From Rhodobacterales bacterium (GTDB lineage: Bacteria > Pseudomonadota > Alphaproteobacteria > Rhizobiales > Stappiaceae): a stretch of 64,000 nt of DNA. Position numbers and translations under genes: made by a program. The notes below the pieces were generated by a model. It worked only from the letters and a program-made list of their open reading frames with translations, did not search any database and was not told where the DNA came from. The DNA lies in the NCBI GenBank assembly GCA_008107755.1, contig VIRH01000109.1, forward strand, positions 172,202-236,201. The letters are read 5' to 3'. Below, in pieces: positions 26,406 through 34,941 of this stretch (the stretch's first letter is position 1; the number at the start of each line of letters is the position of its first letter).

Positions 26406-27302
26406 TCAGGCGGCCTTTCGGCTCAGTCCCCGGATCATGTGGGCAATCCCGTTGAGCTGAGGCGCGAGCGGGCTGCTCTTGCGCCAGACCATGCCGACGG
26501 TGCGCTTCGGCCTTGGCGCCGGCAGGCGGACGACCGAAACTTCGGCGGATCGGGTTTCCGTTGCGACCGACATCTCCGGAATGAGCGTCACACCGATCCC
26601 CGCGCCGACCATCTGCACCAGCGTCGACAGGGAGCTGCCTTCCATCAGATCGCGCGGCGCAAGCGTTGTCGGGCTGCAGAAGGAAAGCGCCTGATCGCGA
26701 AAACAATGCCCCTCCTCCAGAAGAAGAAGCCGCATTTCCCTGAGACCATCAGCGTTCGGAACCGGTTTGTCCGCATCCTTGAGCGAGCGGACCAGCATGA
26801 ATTCCTCGTCGAAGAGCGGCTCCTCGTGCAAGGCGGTCTCCGAGACAGGCAACGCCACGACAGCAAAATCCAGCCGGCCCTCTCCCAGATTCCGGATCAG
26901 GGTCTGGGTGACGGTTTCCCGCAGGCGGATATCAAGCTCCGGATTTCGGGCGCCGAGCTCCTTCACCAGCGTCGGCAACATGTAGGGGGCAATGGTTGGA
27001 ATAACCCCGATGCGCAATCGGCCGGTCAGGGTGCCACTGGAAGCGCGTGCAAGATCCCCCAGTTCATCAACGGAACTCAGGATCTGCCGGGCACGCACGG
27101 CAAGCTCCTCCCCCAGACCGCTCATGCGGACCTGGCGTGCGCTTCGTTCGATCAAAGGCGCGCCCAGAAGATCTTCAAGCTCCTTGATCTGCAAGGAAAG
27201 TGCGGGCTGTGAAATGCCGCAAGCCTCCGCCGCGCGCCCGAAATGGCCATAGCGGGACAAGGCCTCGAAATAGCGCAAATGCTTCATTGTCAGGCCGATC
27301 AA
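26406..27302 (-). CDS. oxyR: LysR-family peroxide regulator OxyR
   Basis: This protein of about 298 residues has a LysR winged helix (LRYFEALSRYGHFGRAAEAC, then SQPALSLQIKELE) and an effector domain with EEGHCFRDQALSFC, the pair of cysteines that forms the redox switch of OxyR. It diverges from katG, the classical OxyR target. The start is uncertain. TTG at 27302 has a GAGGAAG seven bases upstream, while GTG 27317 and ATG 27287 have no Shine-Dalgarno. It activates catalase when hydrogen peroxide rises, and here that would be relevant to the peroxide-using haloperoxidase next door. Confidence 0.85.
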   Translation of the reverse strand: MIGLTMKHLRYFEALSRYGHFGRAAEACGISQPALSLQIKELEDLLGAPLIERSARQVRMSGLGEELAVRARQILSSVDELGDLARASSGTLTGRLRIGVIPTIAPYMLPTLVKELGARNPELDIRLRETVTQTLIRNLGEGRLDFAVVALPVSETALHEEPLFDEEFMLVRSLKDADKPVPNADGLREMRLLLLEEGHCFRDQALSFCSPTTLAPRDLMEGSSLSTLVQMVGAGIGVTLIPEMSVATETRSAEVSVVRLPAPRPKRTVGMVWRKSSPLAPQLNGIAHMIRGLSRKAA

Positions 27303-27340
27303 GGCGGACTTCCTCACTCGTTCGATTTGAAAAACTAATC

Positions 27341-27390
27341 ATAGCTATTTGAATTTCAAAATTCCACTAATGAATTTCAGTGCTATAAAT
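27341..27390 (+). promoter_or_regulatory. oxyR-katG divergent promoter with two OxyR-like half sites
   Basis: TGAATTTCA occurs at 27350-27358 and again at 27371-27379, exactly 21 bp apart, so on the same DNA face. Each copy is a near-palindrome TGAA-T-TTCA. ATAGCTAT precedes the first copy and GCTAT follows the second, resembling the ATAG/CTAT pieces of OxyR sites. The region is AT-rich. Confidence 0.5.
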
Positions 27391-27501
27391 AATGTCAGAG
27401 CACGGCGCGGCGCCGGAAACTCCGGACTGATGGAGATTTTCGGACCTGGTTTCCGCGTTGGCCCGAAGAGACGGCCCATGACTTTTGAGAGGAGAGTCGG
27501 C

Positions 27502-29673
27502 ATGGATGGAATGGACATGAAAAGCGGTGGCAAATGCCCGGTTATGCACGGTGGCATGACCCACCTCGGTTCGAGCGTGATGGATTGGTGGCCTAAGTCC
27601 CTCAATCTGGACATCCTGCATCAGCAGGACATCAAGACAAAGCCGCTCGGCGCTGAATTCAACTATCGCGAAGAGCTGTCCAAGCTCGACGTCGAAGCCC
27701 TGAAGAACGACCTCCACGCCCTGATGCACGAGAGCCAGGACTGGTGGCCGGCCGACTGGGGCAGCTATGTCGGCATGTTCGCCCGCGTTGCATGGCATGC
27801 AGCTGGCTCCTATCGCCTCGCCGACGGCCGTGGCGGTGGTGGAACCGGCAACCAGCGCTTCGCACCGCTGAACTCCTGGCCGGACAACGTCAACACCGAC
27901 AAGGGCCGCCGCCTCCTGTGGCCGATCAAGAAAAAATACGGCAACAAGGTCTCCTGGGCCGATCTGATGATCCTGTCCGGCACGATCGCCTATGAAGTTG
28001 CCGGCCTGAAGACCTTCGGCTTCGCCTTTGGCCGCGAGGACATCTGGCATCCGGAAAAGGACACCTACTGGGGTGCCGAAAAGGAATGGCTCGCACCATC
28101 CGACAGCCGCTACGAGGACGTCTCCAAGCCGGACACCATGCAGAACCCGCTGGCAGCCGTGCAGATGGGTCTGATCTACGTGAACCCGGAAGGCGTCAAC
28201 GGTCAGCCAGATCCTGCGAAGACCGCCCTGCAGGTGCGCGAGACATTCGAGCGCATGGCCATGAACGATGAGGAAACCGCGGCGCTGACCGCCGGCGGTC
28301 ACACCATCGGCAAGTGTCACGGCAATGGCAGCCCGGACGACCTCAGCCCCGAGCCTGAAGCCGCTGGCCCCGAGTACCAGGGCGTCGGCTGGATGAACAC
28401 CAAGGGCCGCGGCGTTGGCCGCGACACGGTGGTCAGCGGTATCGAGGGCGCCTGGACAGCCAATCCCACCAAATGGGACATGGGCTGGTTCGACATGCTG
28501 TTCGGCCACGAATGGGAGCTCAAGAAGAGCCCGGCAGGTGCCTGGCAGTGGGAGCCGGTCGACATCAAGGAAGAGGACATGCCGGTTGACGTGGAAGACC
28601 CGTCGATCCGCCGCATGCCGATCATGACCGATGCCGACATGGCCATGAAGGTGGATCCGATCTACAACGAGATCTGCCAGAAGTTCAGGAACGATCCGGA
28701 CTATTTCGCCGACACCTTCGCCCGCGCCTGGTTCAAGCTGACCCACCGCGACATGGGACCGAAGGCCCGCTACTGGGGGCCGGACGTGCCGAAGGAAGAT
28801 CTGATCTGGCAGGATCCGGTTCCCGCCGGCAACGCCAACTACGATATCGGGCACCTGAAGGCGAAGATCGCCGATGCCGGGCTCAGCATCGCCGACATGG
28901 TATCGACGGCCTGGGACAGCGCCCGCACCTATCGCGGTTCCGACATGCGCGGCGGCGCCAACGGCGCGCGCATTCGTCTTGCTCCGCAGAAGGACTGGGA
29001 AGGCAACGAACCCGAGCGTCTTGCAAAGGTGCTGTCCGTGCTTGAACCGCTCGCGGCCGAAGCCGTAGCCTCGCTGGCCGATACGATCGTCCTTGCCGGT
29101 AATGTCGGCGTCGAACAGGCCGCCAAGGCAGCCGGTGTCACCGTCGAGATCCCGTTCAAGCCGGGCCGTGGCGATGCCACGGCAGAGATGACGGACGCGG
29201 ATTCGTTCGATGCGCTCGAGCCGCTCGCAGACGGGTACCGCAACTGGCTGAAGCAGGATTACAGCGTCAGCCCGGAGGAGCTTTTGCTTGACCGGACACA
29301 GCTGCTCGGCCTGACGGCCGCCGAAATGGCCACGCTGGTTGGCGGCATGCGCGTTATGGGGACGAACCACGGTGGCACCAGCCACGGTGTGTTCACTGAT
29401 CGCGTCGGCCAGTTGACGAATGATTTCTTCGTCAATGTCACCGACATGGTCTACCAATGGGTTCCGGTTGCCGATGGTCTCTACGAGATCCGGGACCGCA
29501 AGACCGGTGCCGCCAAGTGGACAGCCACACGGGTTGACCTGGTGTTCGGCTCCAACTCGATCCTGCGCGCCTATTCCGAGGTCTATGCCCAGGACGATAA
29601 TGCGGCGAATTTCGTCGACTATTTCGTCAAGGCCTGGACCAAGGTGATGGACGCCGACCGCTTCGACGTCTGA
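27502..29673 (+). CDS. katG: Bifunctional catalase-peroxidase KatG
   Basis: From ATG 27502, which follows GAGAGGAGA, the protein is 723 residues, the family's usual length. The frame stays open upstream, but that stretch is promoter DNA. The distal haem pocket is RVAWHAAGSYR with Arg95, Trp98 and His99. AALTAGGHTIGKCHGNG carries the proximal His. The YVNPEG segment carries the Tyr of the Met-Tyr-Trp adduct. The second, haem-free half follows, ending with MGTNHGGTSHGVFTDR. It destroys hydrogen peroxide in the cytoplasm and is presumably under OxyR. Confidence 0.97.
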   Translation: MDGMDMKSGGKCPVMHGGMTHLGSSVMDWWPKSLNLDILHQQDIKTKPLGAEFNYREELSKLDVEALKNDLHALMHESQDWWPADWGSYVGMFARVAWHAAGSYRLADGRGGGGTGNQRFAPLNSWPDNVNTDKGRRLLWPIKKKYGNKVSWADLMILSGTIAYEVAGLKTFGFAFGREDIWHPEKDTYWGAEKEWLAPSDSRYEDVSKPDTMQNPLAAVQMGLIYVNPEGVNGQPDPAKTALQVRETFERMAMNDEETAALTAGGHTIGKCHGNGSPDDLSPEPEAAGPEYQGVGWMNTKGRGVGRDTVVSGIEGAWTANPTKWDMGWFDMLFGHEWELKKSPAGAWQWEPVDIKEEDMPVDVEDPSIRRMPIMTDADMAMKVDPIYNEICQKFRNDPDYFADTFARAWFKLTHRDMGPKARYWGPDVPKEDLIWQDPVPAGNANYDIGHLKAKIADAGLSIADMVSTAWDSARTYRGSDMRGGANGARIRLAPQKDWEGNEPERLAKVLSVLEPLAAEAVASLADTIVLAGNVGVEQAAKAAGVTVEIPFKPGRGDATAEMTDADSFDALEPLADGYRNWLKQDYSVSPEELLLDRTQLLGLTAAEMATLVGGMRVMGTNHGGTSHGVFTDRVGQLTNDFFVNVTDMVYQWVPVADGLYEIRDRKTGAAKWTATRVDLVFGSNSILRAYSEVYAQDDNAANFVDYFVKAWTKVMDADRFDV

Positions 29674-29702
29674 TCCCGATTTCGCCGGCTGTCTCACGAC
29701 AG

Positions 29703-29745
29703 GAAGGCCACGCCCGCACATTGCGGGCGTGGCCTTCGTCGTTTC
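29703..29745 (+). terminator. Terminator after katG
   Basis: GAAGGCCACGCCCGC and GCGGGCGTGGCCTTC form a perfect 15-bp stem with a five-base loop, 30 bp after the katG stop. It is followed by GTCGTTTC rather than a clean T tract. The stem is the strongest in the region. Confidence 0.75.
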
Positions 29746-29788
29746 TCGCCCAACACAATTCCCCTTGCCCGCCCGCTTTGATGCCTCT

Positions 29789-29813
29789 GGAACAACTCCG
29801 CCACTTTTGCGTT
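29789..29813 (+). promoter_or_regulatory. EcfG-type promoter (GGAAC-N16-CGTT)
   Basis: The -35 element GGAAC at 29789-29793 and -10 element CGTT at 29810-29813 are exactly 16 bp apart, the published EcfG consensus. The start codon of the small gene at 29838 is 25 bp downstream. Confidence 0.8.
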
Positions 29814-29837
29814 CACCTTCTTTAATGGGAGAATTTC

Positions 29838-30038
29838 ATGGCAGGCAAAAGCAAAGGCGAACGCCAAGCGAACCTGGAAGCCCCCCTGACGGTCGCGGAT
29901 GACGTCGAAACCGAAGGCGGTCGCGCTGGTGGCAACCTTCAGCGGGAAGTCGGAACGCGAGACCACAGGAAGCGGGCCTTTGAACGTCCGGCCGGCGCGA
30001 CGCGCGTCGAAGGGCGGCATGAAAAGGACAACGAGTAG
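29838..30038 (+). CDS. Small, highly charged unknown protein, probable stress-response member
   Basis: This 66-residue protein is rich in Lys, Arg, Glu and Gly (MAGKSKGERQANLEAPLTVA and a basic tail) and has no membrane segment. It is not recognised. The ATG has GGGAGA five bases upstream. The gene sits 25 bp behind a consensus EcfG promoter, which supports it being real and induced in the general stress response. It looks intrinsically disordered, as stress-protective proteins often do. Confidence 0.7.
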   Translation: MAGKSKGERQANLEAPLTVADDVETEGGRAGGNLQREVGTRDHRKRAFERPAGATRVEGRHEKDNE

Positions 30039-30127
30039 CTCTCACCCAGAAAATCCATCCATGATCGCGCCGAGCAGGGCGCAGAGCCGTGCCTTGCTTC
30101 CAACCGCGAACGGAGACCGGGACATTC

Positions 30128-30874
30128 ATGTCAGAACAATCCGCGTTTCAGACAAAATGCGAGGTTTGCCCACTGCGGCAGAATGATATTTTTCGCGCGC
30201 TCGAGCACAAGGAACTGACATTCGTCTCACGCTTCAAGACCGGTGAGCTGACAGTTGAAGCCGGGGCGACGATCGTTCTTGAACAGAACATGAGCCCCCA
30301 TCTCTATACATTGCTCGATGGCTGGGCCTTTCGGCACAAATCACTTCCGGACAGCCGCAGGCAGATCCTCAATTTCCTGCTTCCCGGAGATCTCGTCGGA
30401 CTGCAGCTCGCCGTTCTGGACGAGATGGACCATACCGTTACCGCGCTGACGGACACCACACTTTGCGTCTTTCAGCGCGACCGGATCTGGTCCGTGTTTC
30501 AGGACTATCCCTCCCTCGCCTTTTCTCTCACATGGCTTGCAGCCCGCGAGGAGCAGATGCTGGACGGGCAAGTGATGAGCCTCGGACAGCGCACCGCGCC
30601 GGAGAGGCTCGCCTACCTCATTCTCAATCTTCACGACCGTGCAGAATCGATCGGCTACGCGCGCAACGCGAGTTTCGACACGCCCTTCGACCAGACCCAT
30701 CTGGCTGATGCCCTCGGGATCTCTCCCGTCCACCTTCGCCGGACCATGTCGCACCTGGAGGATCGGGACCTGTTCGAGTGGAACGGGAAGAGAATCACGA
30801 TCCTTGATCGCAAGAAGCTCGAAGCAGAAGCCTGCTACACAAAGGACGGCATTGGTCAGAGGCCACTTATCTGA
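30128..30874 (+). CDS. Crp/Fnr-family transcriptional regulator
   Basis: From ATG 30128 the protein is 248 residues (a longer frame begins at 30089). Residues 11-16 read CEVCPL, a cysteine pair seen in FNR/FixK-like N-termini, but it is not enough for a full four-cysteine 4Fe-4S site. A cyclic-nucleotide-binding beta barrel (LEQNMSPHLYTLLDGWAFRH, ILNFLLPGDLVGLQ) and a C-terminal winged helix (THLADALGISPVHLRRTMSH) follow. It lies between the stress genes. No EcfG-type site was seen in front of it. Confidence 0.85.
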   Translation: MSEQSAFQTKCEVCPLRQNDIFRALEHKELTFVSRFKTGELTVEAGATIVLEQNMSPHLYTLLDGWAFRHKSLPDSRRQILNFLLPGDLVGLQLAVLDEMDHTVTALTDTTLCVFQRDRIWSVFQDYPSLAFSLTWLAAREEQMLDGQVMSLGQRTAPERLAYLILNLHDRAESIGYARNASFDTPFDQTHLADALGISPVHLRRTMSHLEDRDLFEWNGKRITILDRKKLEAEACYTKDGIGQRPLI

Positions 30875-30956
30875 CCGCCCTGGCCGTCAGATCCGTCAAA
30901 CGAAACAGATTCTCTTAAATTCAGCCTCGGAAACAGCGCGACTTACGCGCTTCGCT

Positions 30957-31340
30957 TCACGCGATCAGCTGTTGCAGTTGATCCAGCGTGTAAGGCTTGT
31001 TGAGCACCATATGGGGCTCGAAGGGGGCAGGCAGTCCGTCTCCGTCGACGTAACCGCTCGCAAAGACGAAGCGGGTGCCTCGCTCAAGAAGTACTTTCGC
31101 AAATTGCAGGCTGGCGTCGTCTTCCAGTTTCAGATCCAGGATCGCGAAACTGAATACCTGCGCCGCAAGCGATTCCAGTTCGTCCGACAGAGCACTCAGA
31201 ATCTTCACGGGTGAAAAGCCCAGTTCTTCCAGCATGCTCTGCGTGTCGAATGCGATAAGCGCATTGTCCTCAACGATCAGCGCAGGCCCGAGTTTCTGAA
31301 AAACAGCAGCGGTTGATTCAATTTTCATTGGAAGGATCAT
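30957..31340 (-). CDS. Single-domain response regulator (receiver only)
   Basis: From ATG 31340 this is about 127 residues. ATG 31328 is also possible, and a longer open frame starts at 31451. It is a receiver domain without output: ALIVEDNALIAFDTQSML has the acidic pocket, FAILDLKLED the phospho-acceptor Asp, FASGY the switch position and LNKPYTLDQL the Lys. Receiver-only proteins in alphaproteobacteria often act in general stress phosphorelays as phosphate sinks or intermediates, and phyR lies about 8 kb away. That link is an inference. Confidence 0.85.
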   Translation of the reverse strand: MILPMKIESTAAVFQKLGPALIVEDNALIAFDTQSMLEELGFSPVKILSALSDELESLAAQVFSFAILDLKLEDDASLQFAKVLLERGTRFVFASGYVDGDGLPAPFEPHMVLNKPYTLDQLQQLIA

Positions 31341-31462
31341 CCAAGAGTGATCTGGCGCTGCACAGTGCCATGTTTTCTCCCGCTTGGCATCACAATAACG
31401 CTTCGTTACCGGATTTTTTACCCACAGGCAGACCAACAAGAAAAAAACCAATCAAACGCGGT

Positions 31463-31487
31463 GAAACTTTTTCTTAAGAGGTGCGTT
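31463..31487 (+). promoter_or_regulatory. Degenerate EcfG-like promoter
   Basis: GAAAC at 31463-31467 (one mismatch to GGAAC), 16 bp, then CGTT at 31484-31487, followed 21 bp later by the ATG of the gene at 31508. It is weaker than the other sites listed. Confidence 0.45.
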
Positions 31488-31507
31488 TACTGGGTGGAGG
31501 TAGCGAT

Positions 31508-31810
31508 ATGATTACTGCACGCAAACGAATTCTTTCTGCCGGCGCACCGGCAATCTTTGGAGCTGTTATCATGGCAGGTGCCTTGACCGCAGCGGAACTT
31601 CTGACCGGAAATCCTGCCGATGCGCAGACTTCGGCTCCTGGAACGAAGCAGGTTGTCGAACAGGTCGCACCAGTCGCCCAGAAGGGTGACCTAAAAGTTG
31701 ACCTTGCCAATGTGAGCGACCGCAAGATGCGGTGCGTTTCCAGGTACAAGGAAACCACTTGTACAGGCTGGCCTGTCACAGGAGACGTGCTCGCGTATAA
31801 CGCCGAGTAA
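31508..31810 (+). CDS. Small secreted or membrane-anchored unknown protein
   Basis: From ATG 31508, with GGAGG seven bases upstream, this is 100 residues. A basic start (MITARKRIL) and a hydrophobic stretch APAIFGAVIMAGALTAAELL look like a signal peptide or anchor, with possible cleavage after PADAQ. The exported part has two cysteines (RCVSRYKETTCTGWP) that may form a disulfide. It is not recognised. A degenerate EcfG-like promoter precedes it and a terminator follows at 31841. Confidence 0.65.
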   Translation: MITARKRILSAGAPAIFGAVIMAGALTAAELLTGNPADAQTSAPGTKQVVEQVAPVAQKGDLKVDLANVSDRKMRCVSRYKETTCTGWPVTGDVLAYNAE

Positions 31811-31840
31811 CGGCCTGTTCTATAACCCGATCTTTCAGAG

Positions 31841-31870
31841 AGCCGCCCTTGAGGCGGCTTCTTTGTGTTT
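31841..31870 (+). terminator. Terminator after the small secreted protein gene
   Basis: AGCCGCC-CTTGA-GGCGGCT forms a 7-bp stem followed by TCTTTGTGTTT. The remaining DNA to 32066 shows no gene. Confidence 0.75.
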
Positions 31871-32066
31871 AGCGTACCGTCTCAAGCGATTAAGTTGAGA
31901 CCTGTCCCTTTCCTCTTCAGCATCAAATGCCTGGATGTTATTTTATGGAGCTTCTTTCAATAGTAGCTGCGCGTGAAGCCAGACTGGGTGCCGATCAGGG
32001 AAAGCCAAGGTTCTGTCGCGACAAGTCATTCCTCGACCAAGGATATTCTTGAGGCATCAACCGGGC

Positions 32067-33152
32067 TCAGTGATGACCCTTGTCAGAGAAGATCTCGTGG
32101 ATCGAATAGACAACCAGCAGCAGCGGCACCGCCACGAAACCTCCGACCGGCCCCCAGAGCCAGATCCAGAACGAGATCGTGAGGAAGACCACGAAGGGAT
32201 TGAGCGTCATGGCCCGGCCGAGAACGGTGGGCGTCACGAACTGTGCCTCGAGCATATTGAGAAAAAGATACGCTGCGGGCGGCGTGAGGATTTCGATCGC
32301 CGTATCTCCGATGGCGAGGCCAACACCGGTCATCAGAAACACCATCACTGCCGGGCCAATATAGACGACATAGTTGAGGACGAAGGCCAGCATGCCCCAT
32401 AGCAACGGAGAGGGAATCCCCAACAGCCACATCACCAGCGCCACGGCCGAGCCCAGGCACATGTTGATCAGAGTGATTGAAAACAGATAGGTGGACAGCC
32501 GCTCCTCAATGGTCTTGAACGCGGTCCGAATGGAGCGGCGGTTTGCGGTATCGTCCGATAGCGAGAGTGCCGATTGTAGAAGACGCGGCCGTATCTGGAT
32601 GAAAAAATACAGAGTGGCGAGGAACAGAATAATCTGAGCCATGAAGGTCGGCGCGAAATAGAACACCGTTTCGACCGCAGAGGAATCGTCAACGCTGACC
32701 TGCATCCCCCCGGTCTCGCCCATGGCACCGCGAATTTCATTCTGAAGATCACTGACCGAGGAAAAGAAGCCTTGCCAACTCGTCAGCTGAGATTGCAGCT
32801 GTGACCAGATGAACGGCAGTTTGTCCAGCCAGTCGGAAAGCGGGACGATGAAACCTGCCCCAGCCGTCAGAATCAGAAGAACGAAGATGAAGACCATCCC
32901 GGCGGCAGAGAGCCAGGAGGGTACGCCCATCCGGTCGAGACGGTTTGCTGCGGGACCAAAGATAGACCCGACGACAATCGATAGAATGACGGGCGCGAAT
33001 ATGACCTGGGCGAAGTCGAGACCCGCTATCACGACCACGATCGCGATCGCACAGACCGCTGCTCGAGTTACGGGATCGACCAGGAGCGGGCGAAATGGTC
33101 CGGTGCTGCTCGCAACCTTCCGGCCTGCGGTGGTCTCGTCCCGAATTGTCAT
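32067..33152 (-). CDS. AI-2E/PerM family membrane transporter
   Basis: From ATG 33152, which follows GGAGA, the protein is 361 residues. It has paired N-terminal helices (AVCAIAIVVVIAGLDFAQVI, FAPVILSIVVGSIFGPAAN), a soluble loop and a C-terminal helix bundle with LLWGMLAFVLNYVVYIGPAV, the conserved core of the AI-2E (PerM) family. Members export small molecules or couple to sodium/proton gradients. Quorum-signal export is proven only for a few. The 234-bp gap upstream (33153-33386) shows no clear EcfG site or gene. Confidence 0.87.
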   Translation of the reverse strand: MTIRDETTAGRKVASSTGPFRPLLVDPVTRAAVCAIAIVVVIAGLDFAQVIFAPVILSIVVGSIFGPAANRLDRMGVPSWLSAAGMVFIFVLLILTAGAGFIVPLSDWLDKLPFIWSQLQSQLTSWQGFFSSVSDLQNEIRGAMGETGGMQVSVDDSSAVETVFYFAPTFMAQIILFLATLYFFIQIRPRLLQSALSLSDDTANRRSIRTAFKTIEERLSTYLFSITLINMCLGSAVALVMWLLGIPSPLLWGMLAFVLNYVVYIGPAVMVFLMTGVGLAIGDTAIEILTPPAAYLFLNMLEAQFVTPTVLGRAMTLNPFVVFLTISFWIWLWGPVGGFVAVPLLLVVYSIHEIFSDKGHH

Positions 33153-33386
33153 GCGTGTCTCCAGAGAGGGGCAAGCGCAAAAATGCACACTGTTTCCCCT
33201 ACGTTCAAACGCCGCATGCTCGTGAGGCGCGGCTATCCCCCTGGCGCAGCAGAAATGCAGCTGCGCCTACTTTATTCTGGTCGACACACTCACAGGAAAG
33301 GTCCGCAAGTCGCACGATGGCAGACCTCGGACCTCCTTCCCATGTCCGGTCCGACGGATCCGGGTGAGCCGGCTGGTTACCGGCCC

Positions 33387-33818
33387 TTAAACCTCGTCGT
33401 CATTCCCGTTTCCTTGTGTCAGGAAATAAGCCAGCCCGCCGACAGCGGCGAGAGCGAGCAATCCCTTGGACTTCGTCAATTGCGGCAAAACAGAAATAGC
33501 TGCCGCAGCAGCAAGCTTCTGCCCTGCCCGTCTGCGGGAATTCCTGCGGCGTTCGCGAATCTTCATGAACGCCATCGCAGCCATTATCAGACCACCCAGT
33601 AGAGCCATCCCCGCAGCAATGATTAGTGCCGCGGCGACCGGACCATAGATGGTGGCAAGATAGACGCCGGCAGAAATCATCAATGCAACATAGGCCGTCA
33701 CGAAACACACTCCCGCGACGGCCGTTAAAACTACGTTGCGTTTGGCGCGGCGATAGATGCCGCGCACATCACGCGTTGCTGCGGAAACCGCCAGCGGCAG
33801 AGCCCGCATCATCATCAA
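33387..33818 (-). CDS. Small membrane protein, YqjE/phage-holin-III-like
   Basis: This 143-residue protein has two strongly hydrophobic helices (VVLTAVAGVCFVTAYVALMI and GPVAAALIIAAGMALLGGLI), then a basic segment RERRRNSRRRAGQK and a third weak helix. It starts at a run of four ATG codons that overlaps the stop of the DUF883 gene, so the two are translated together, as in the E. coli yqjD-yqjE pair. A membrane role in stress or stationary phase is likely. Confidence 0.72.
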   Translation of the reverse strand: MMMMRALPLAVSAATRDVRGIYRRAKRNVVLTAVAGVCFVTAYVALMISAGVYLATIYGPVAAALIIAAGMALLGGLIMAAMAFMKIRERRRNSRRRAGQKLAAAAAISVLPQLTKSKGLLALAAVGGLAYFLTQGNGNDDEV

Positions 33819-34159
33819 CGACGCACCAGGGCCGCCAGAAGAAAGCCGACTCCGGCCGCAATGCCGAGTGCCTGAAGAGGATGACGGCGGACCTGAGAGG
33901 TCAGCGCACGTTCGTAATTCTTCAGTTCGCTTGTCAGGTCATTGAGAGCGTCCTGAGACATCTTGGTCAGCTCGTTTCCAGCAGCAGACGCCCGCGTCTT
34001 GTATTCGTCGGTCTTGTCAGATCCATACCGCTTCAGCGACCCGGCAAGCGAAGCGATATCGCCGCGGATCCGCTCGATATCCTGCTCGATCTCACTCGCA
34101 CTGACTGTGTCGTTTGCGGGGTTTCCAGCAGCGGAAGAACCAGGTTTTGCAGTTGCCAT
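33815..34159 (-). CDS. DUF883/ElaB-YqjD-like membrane-anchored protein
   Basis: From ATG 34159, with GGAG eight bases upstream, the protein is 114 residues. A hydrophilic helical body (SEIEQDIERIRGDIASLAGS, TSELKNYERALTSQVRRHPL) ends in a hydrophobic tail anchor ALGIAAGVGFLLAALVRR. That is the YqjD/ElaB/YgaM architecture, whose members are tail-anchored and bind ribosomes in stationary phase. A consensus-like EcfG promoter lies 133 bp upstream and the YqjE-like gene follows by overlap. Confidence 0.82.
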   Translation of the reverse strand: MATAKPGSSAAGNPANDTVSASEIEQDIERIRGDIASLAGSLKRYGSDKTDEYKTRASAAGNELTKMSQDALNDLTSELKNYERALTSQVRRHPLQALGIAAGVGFLLAALVRR

Positions 34160-34291
34160 CGTGACGCTCCAGTAATTTCGGTTAGCATTCCGGCCACGCA
34201 AGCGGGCCATACATCTCAAATCAGTCATCAGCGCCCGGCTTGTCAGGCTGCCTGATGCCGCACACACCGTGGCGTGCGGGCACGTTATGTA

Positions 34292-34316
34292 AACAGTGTG
34301 CGACTGTAATGGTTCC
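34292..34316 (-). promoter_or_regulatory. EcfG-type promoter (GGAAC-N16-TGTT)
   Basis: On the minus strand GGAAC at 34316-34312 and TGTT at 34295-34292 are 16 bp apart. It faces the DUF883-YqjE operon and lies just after the end of the gene at 34353. Confidence 0.7.
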
Positions 34317-34352
34317 CAAAAAACCCGCAAGGTTTCGCGGAGCTGCAAAAGC

Positions 34353-34613
34353 CTACGAGCGCAATGCCTCGATCAGCTCCGATTTGCTCATCGAGGACCG
34401 GCCCTCGATCTCCAATTCCTGCGCGCGTTCATACAGTTCGTCGAGAGTCCAATCCTCATAGGGCGACGCCTTGCCACCCTTTTTAGAGGGCGACTGACTG
34501 TCATTTGCCTGAGCGTTCGCGATGCGCGCTGCCTTTTCCTTGTCGTAGCCCTTGTCTCTCAGGGCTTCGTACGTGTCTTCATCCTTGATCCGTGGACGAT
34601 CCTTCGATGCCAT
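34353..34613 (-). CDS. Small Rho-N/SAP-like domain protein
   Basis: From ATG 34613, with GGGAG upstream, this is 86 residues. The N-terminal half (RPRIKDEDTYEALRDKGYDK, EKAARIANAQA) resembles the helical plasmid-stabilisation-like segment found before Rho N-terminal domains. The C-terminal half (DELYERAQELEIEGRSSMSK, SELIEALRS) is a typical Rho-N/SAP helix-extended-loop-helix, which binds nucleic acid. A bidirectional EcfG promoter 64 bp upstream suggests stress induction. It may be a small DNA- or RNA-binding protein. Confidence 0.75.
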   Translation of the reverse strand: MASKDRPRIKDEDTYEALRDKGYDKEKAARIANAQANDSQSPSKKGGKASPYEDWTLDELYERAQELEIEGRSSMSKSELIEALRS

Positions 34614-34674
34614 TTGTTGCTCCCGTTGTTTCCGCATGGGTTACGCCGAGCACGGACGCGCGCCCATGAACGAT

Positions 34675-34701
34675 GGAACGTGTCAAGAAGGTGCTCGTTC
34701 C
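34675..34701. promoter_or_regulatory. Palindromic, bidirectional EcfG promoter
   Basis: GGAACG at 34675-34680 and CGTTCC at 34696-34701 are an inverted repeat. Read either way, GGAAC is 16 bp from CGTT, so one 27-bp element gives two perfect EcfG promoters. Leftward it serves the gene at 34613. Rightward it faces the small membrane protein and dps after a leader of about 240 bp. Confidence 0.75.
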
Positions 34702-34941
34702 CGAAAGCGCATAAAATAACGCTACGCTACGGCAGAAATTTTGAGTAACAACTACTGCCGAAATAATTTTTTCCTGTCTGGAAGCAGTTCCAGAATGTTG
34801 AGGAATTCGGCGGCTTTGGGAGTGCTTGCGGGTTCGATTCACCGACATGCCACCCTCCTTCCTACGGAACCAAAGCGGCCCGCGAATATTTACTATATGG
34901 AACCGGCCATGACGCCGGCTTTTCGAATTTCGAGGGTACTT

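Noticed and set aside
27367..29721. A 784-codon open frame antisense to katG
   Set aside because: KatG on the plus strand has all family motifs; the minus frame is open because of GC-rich codon bias and shows no family features.
34820..34860. A GGTTCGATTC sequence resembling a tRNA T-loop
   Set aside because: The flanking bases do not pair into a T-stem and no acceptor or anticodon arms can be found upstream.
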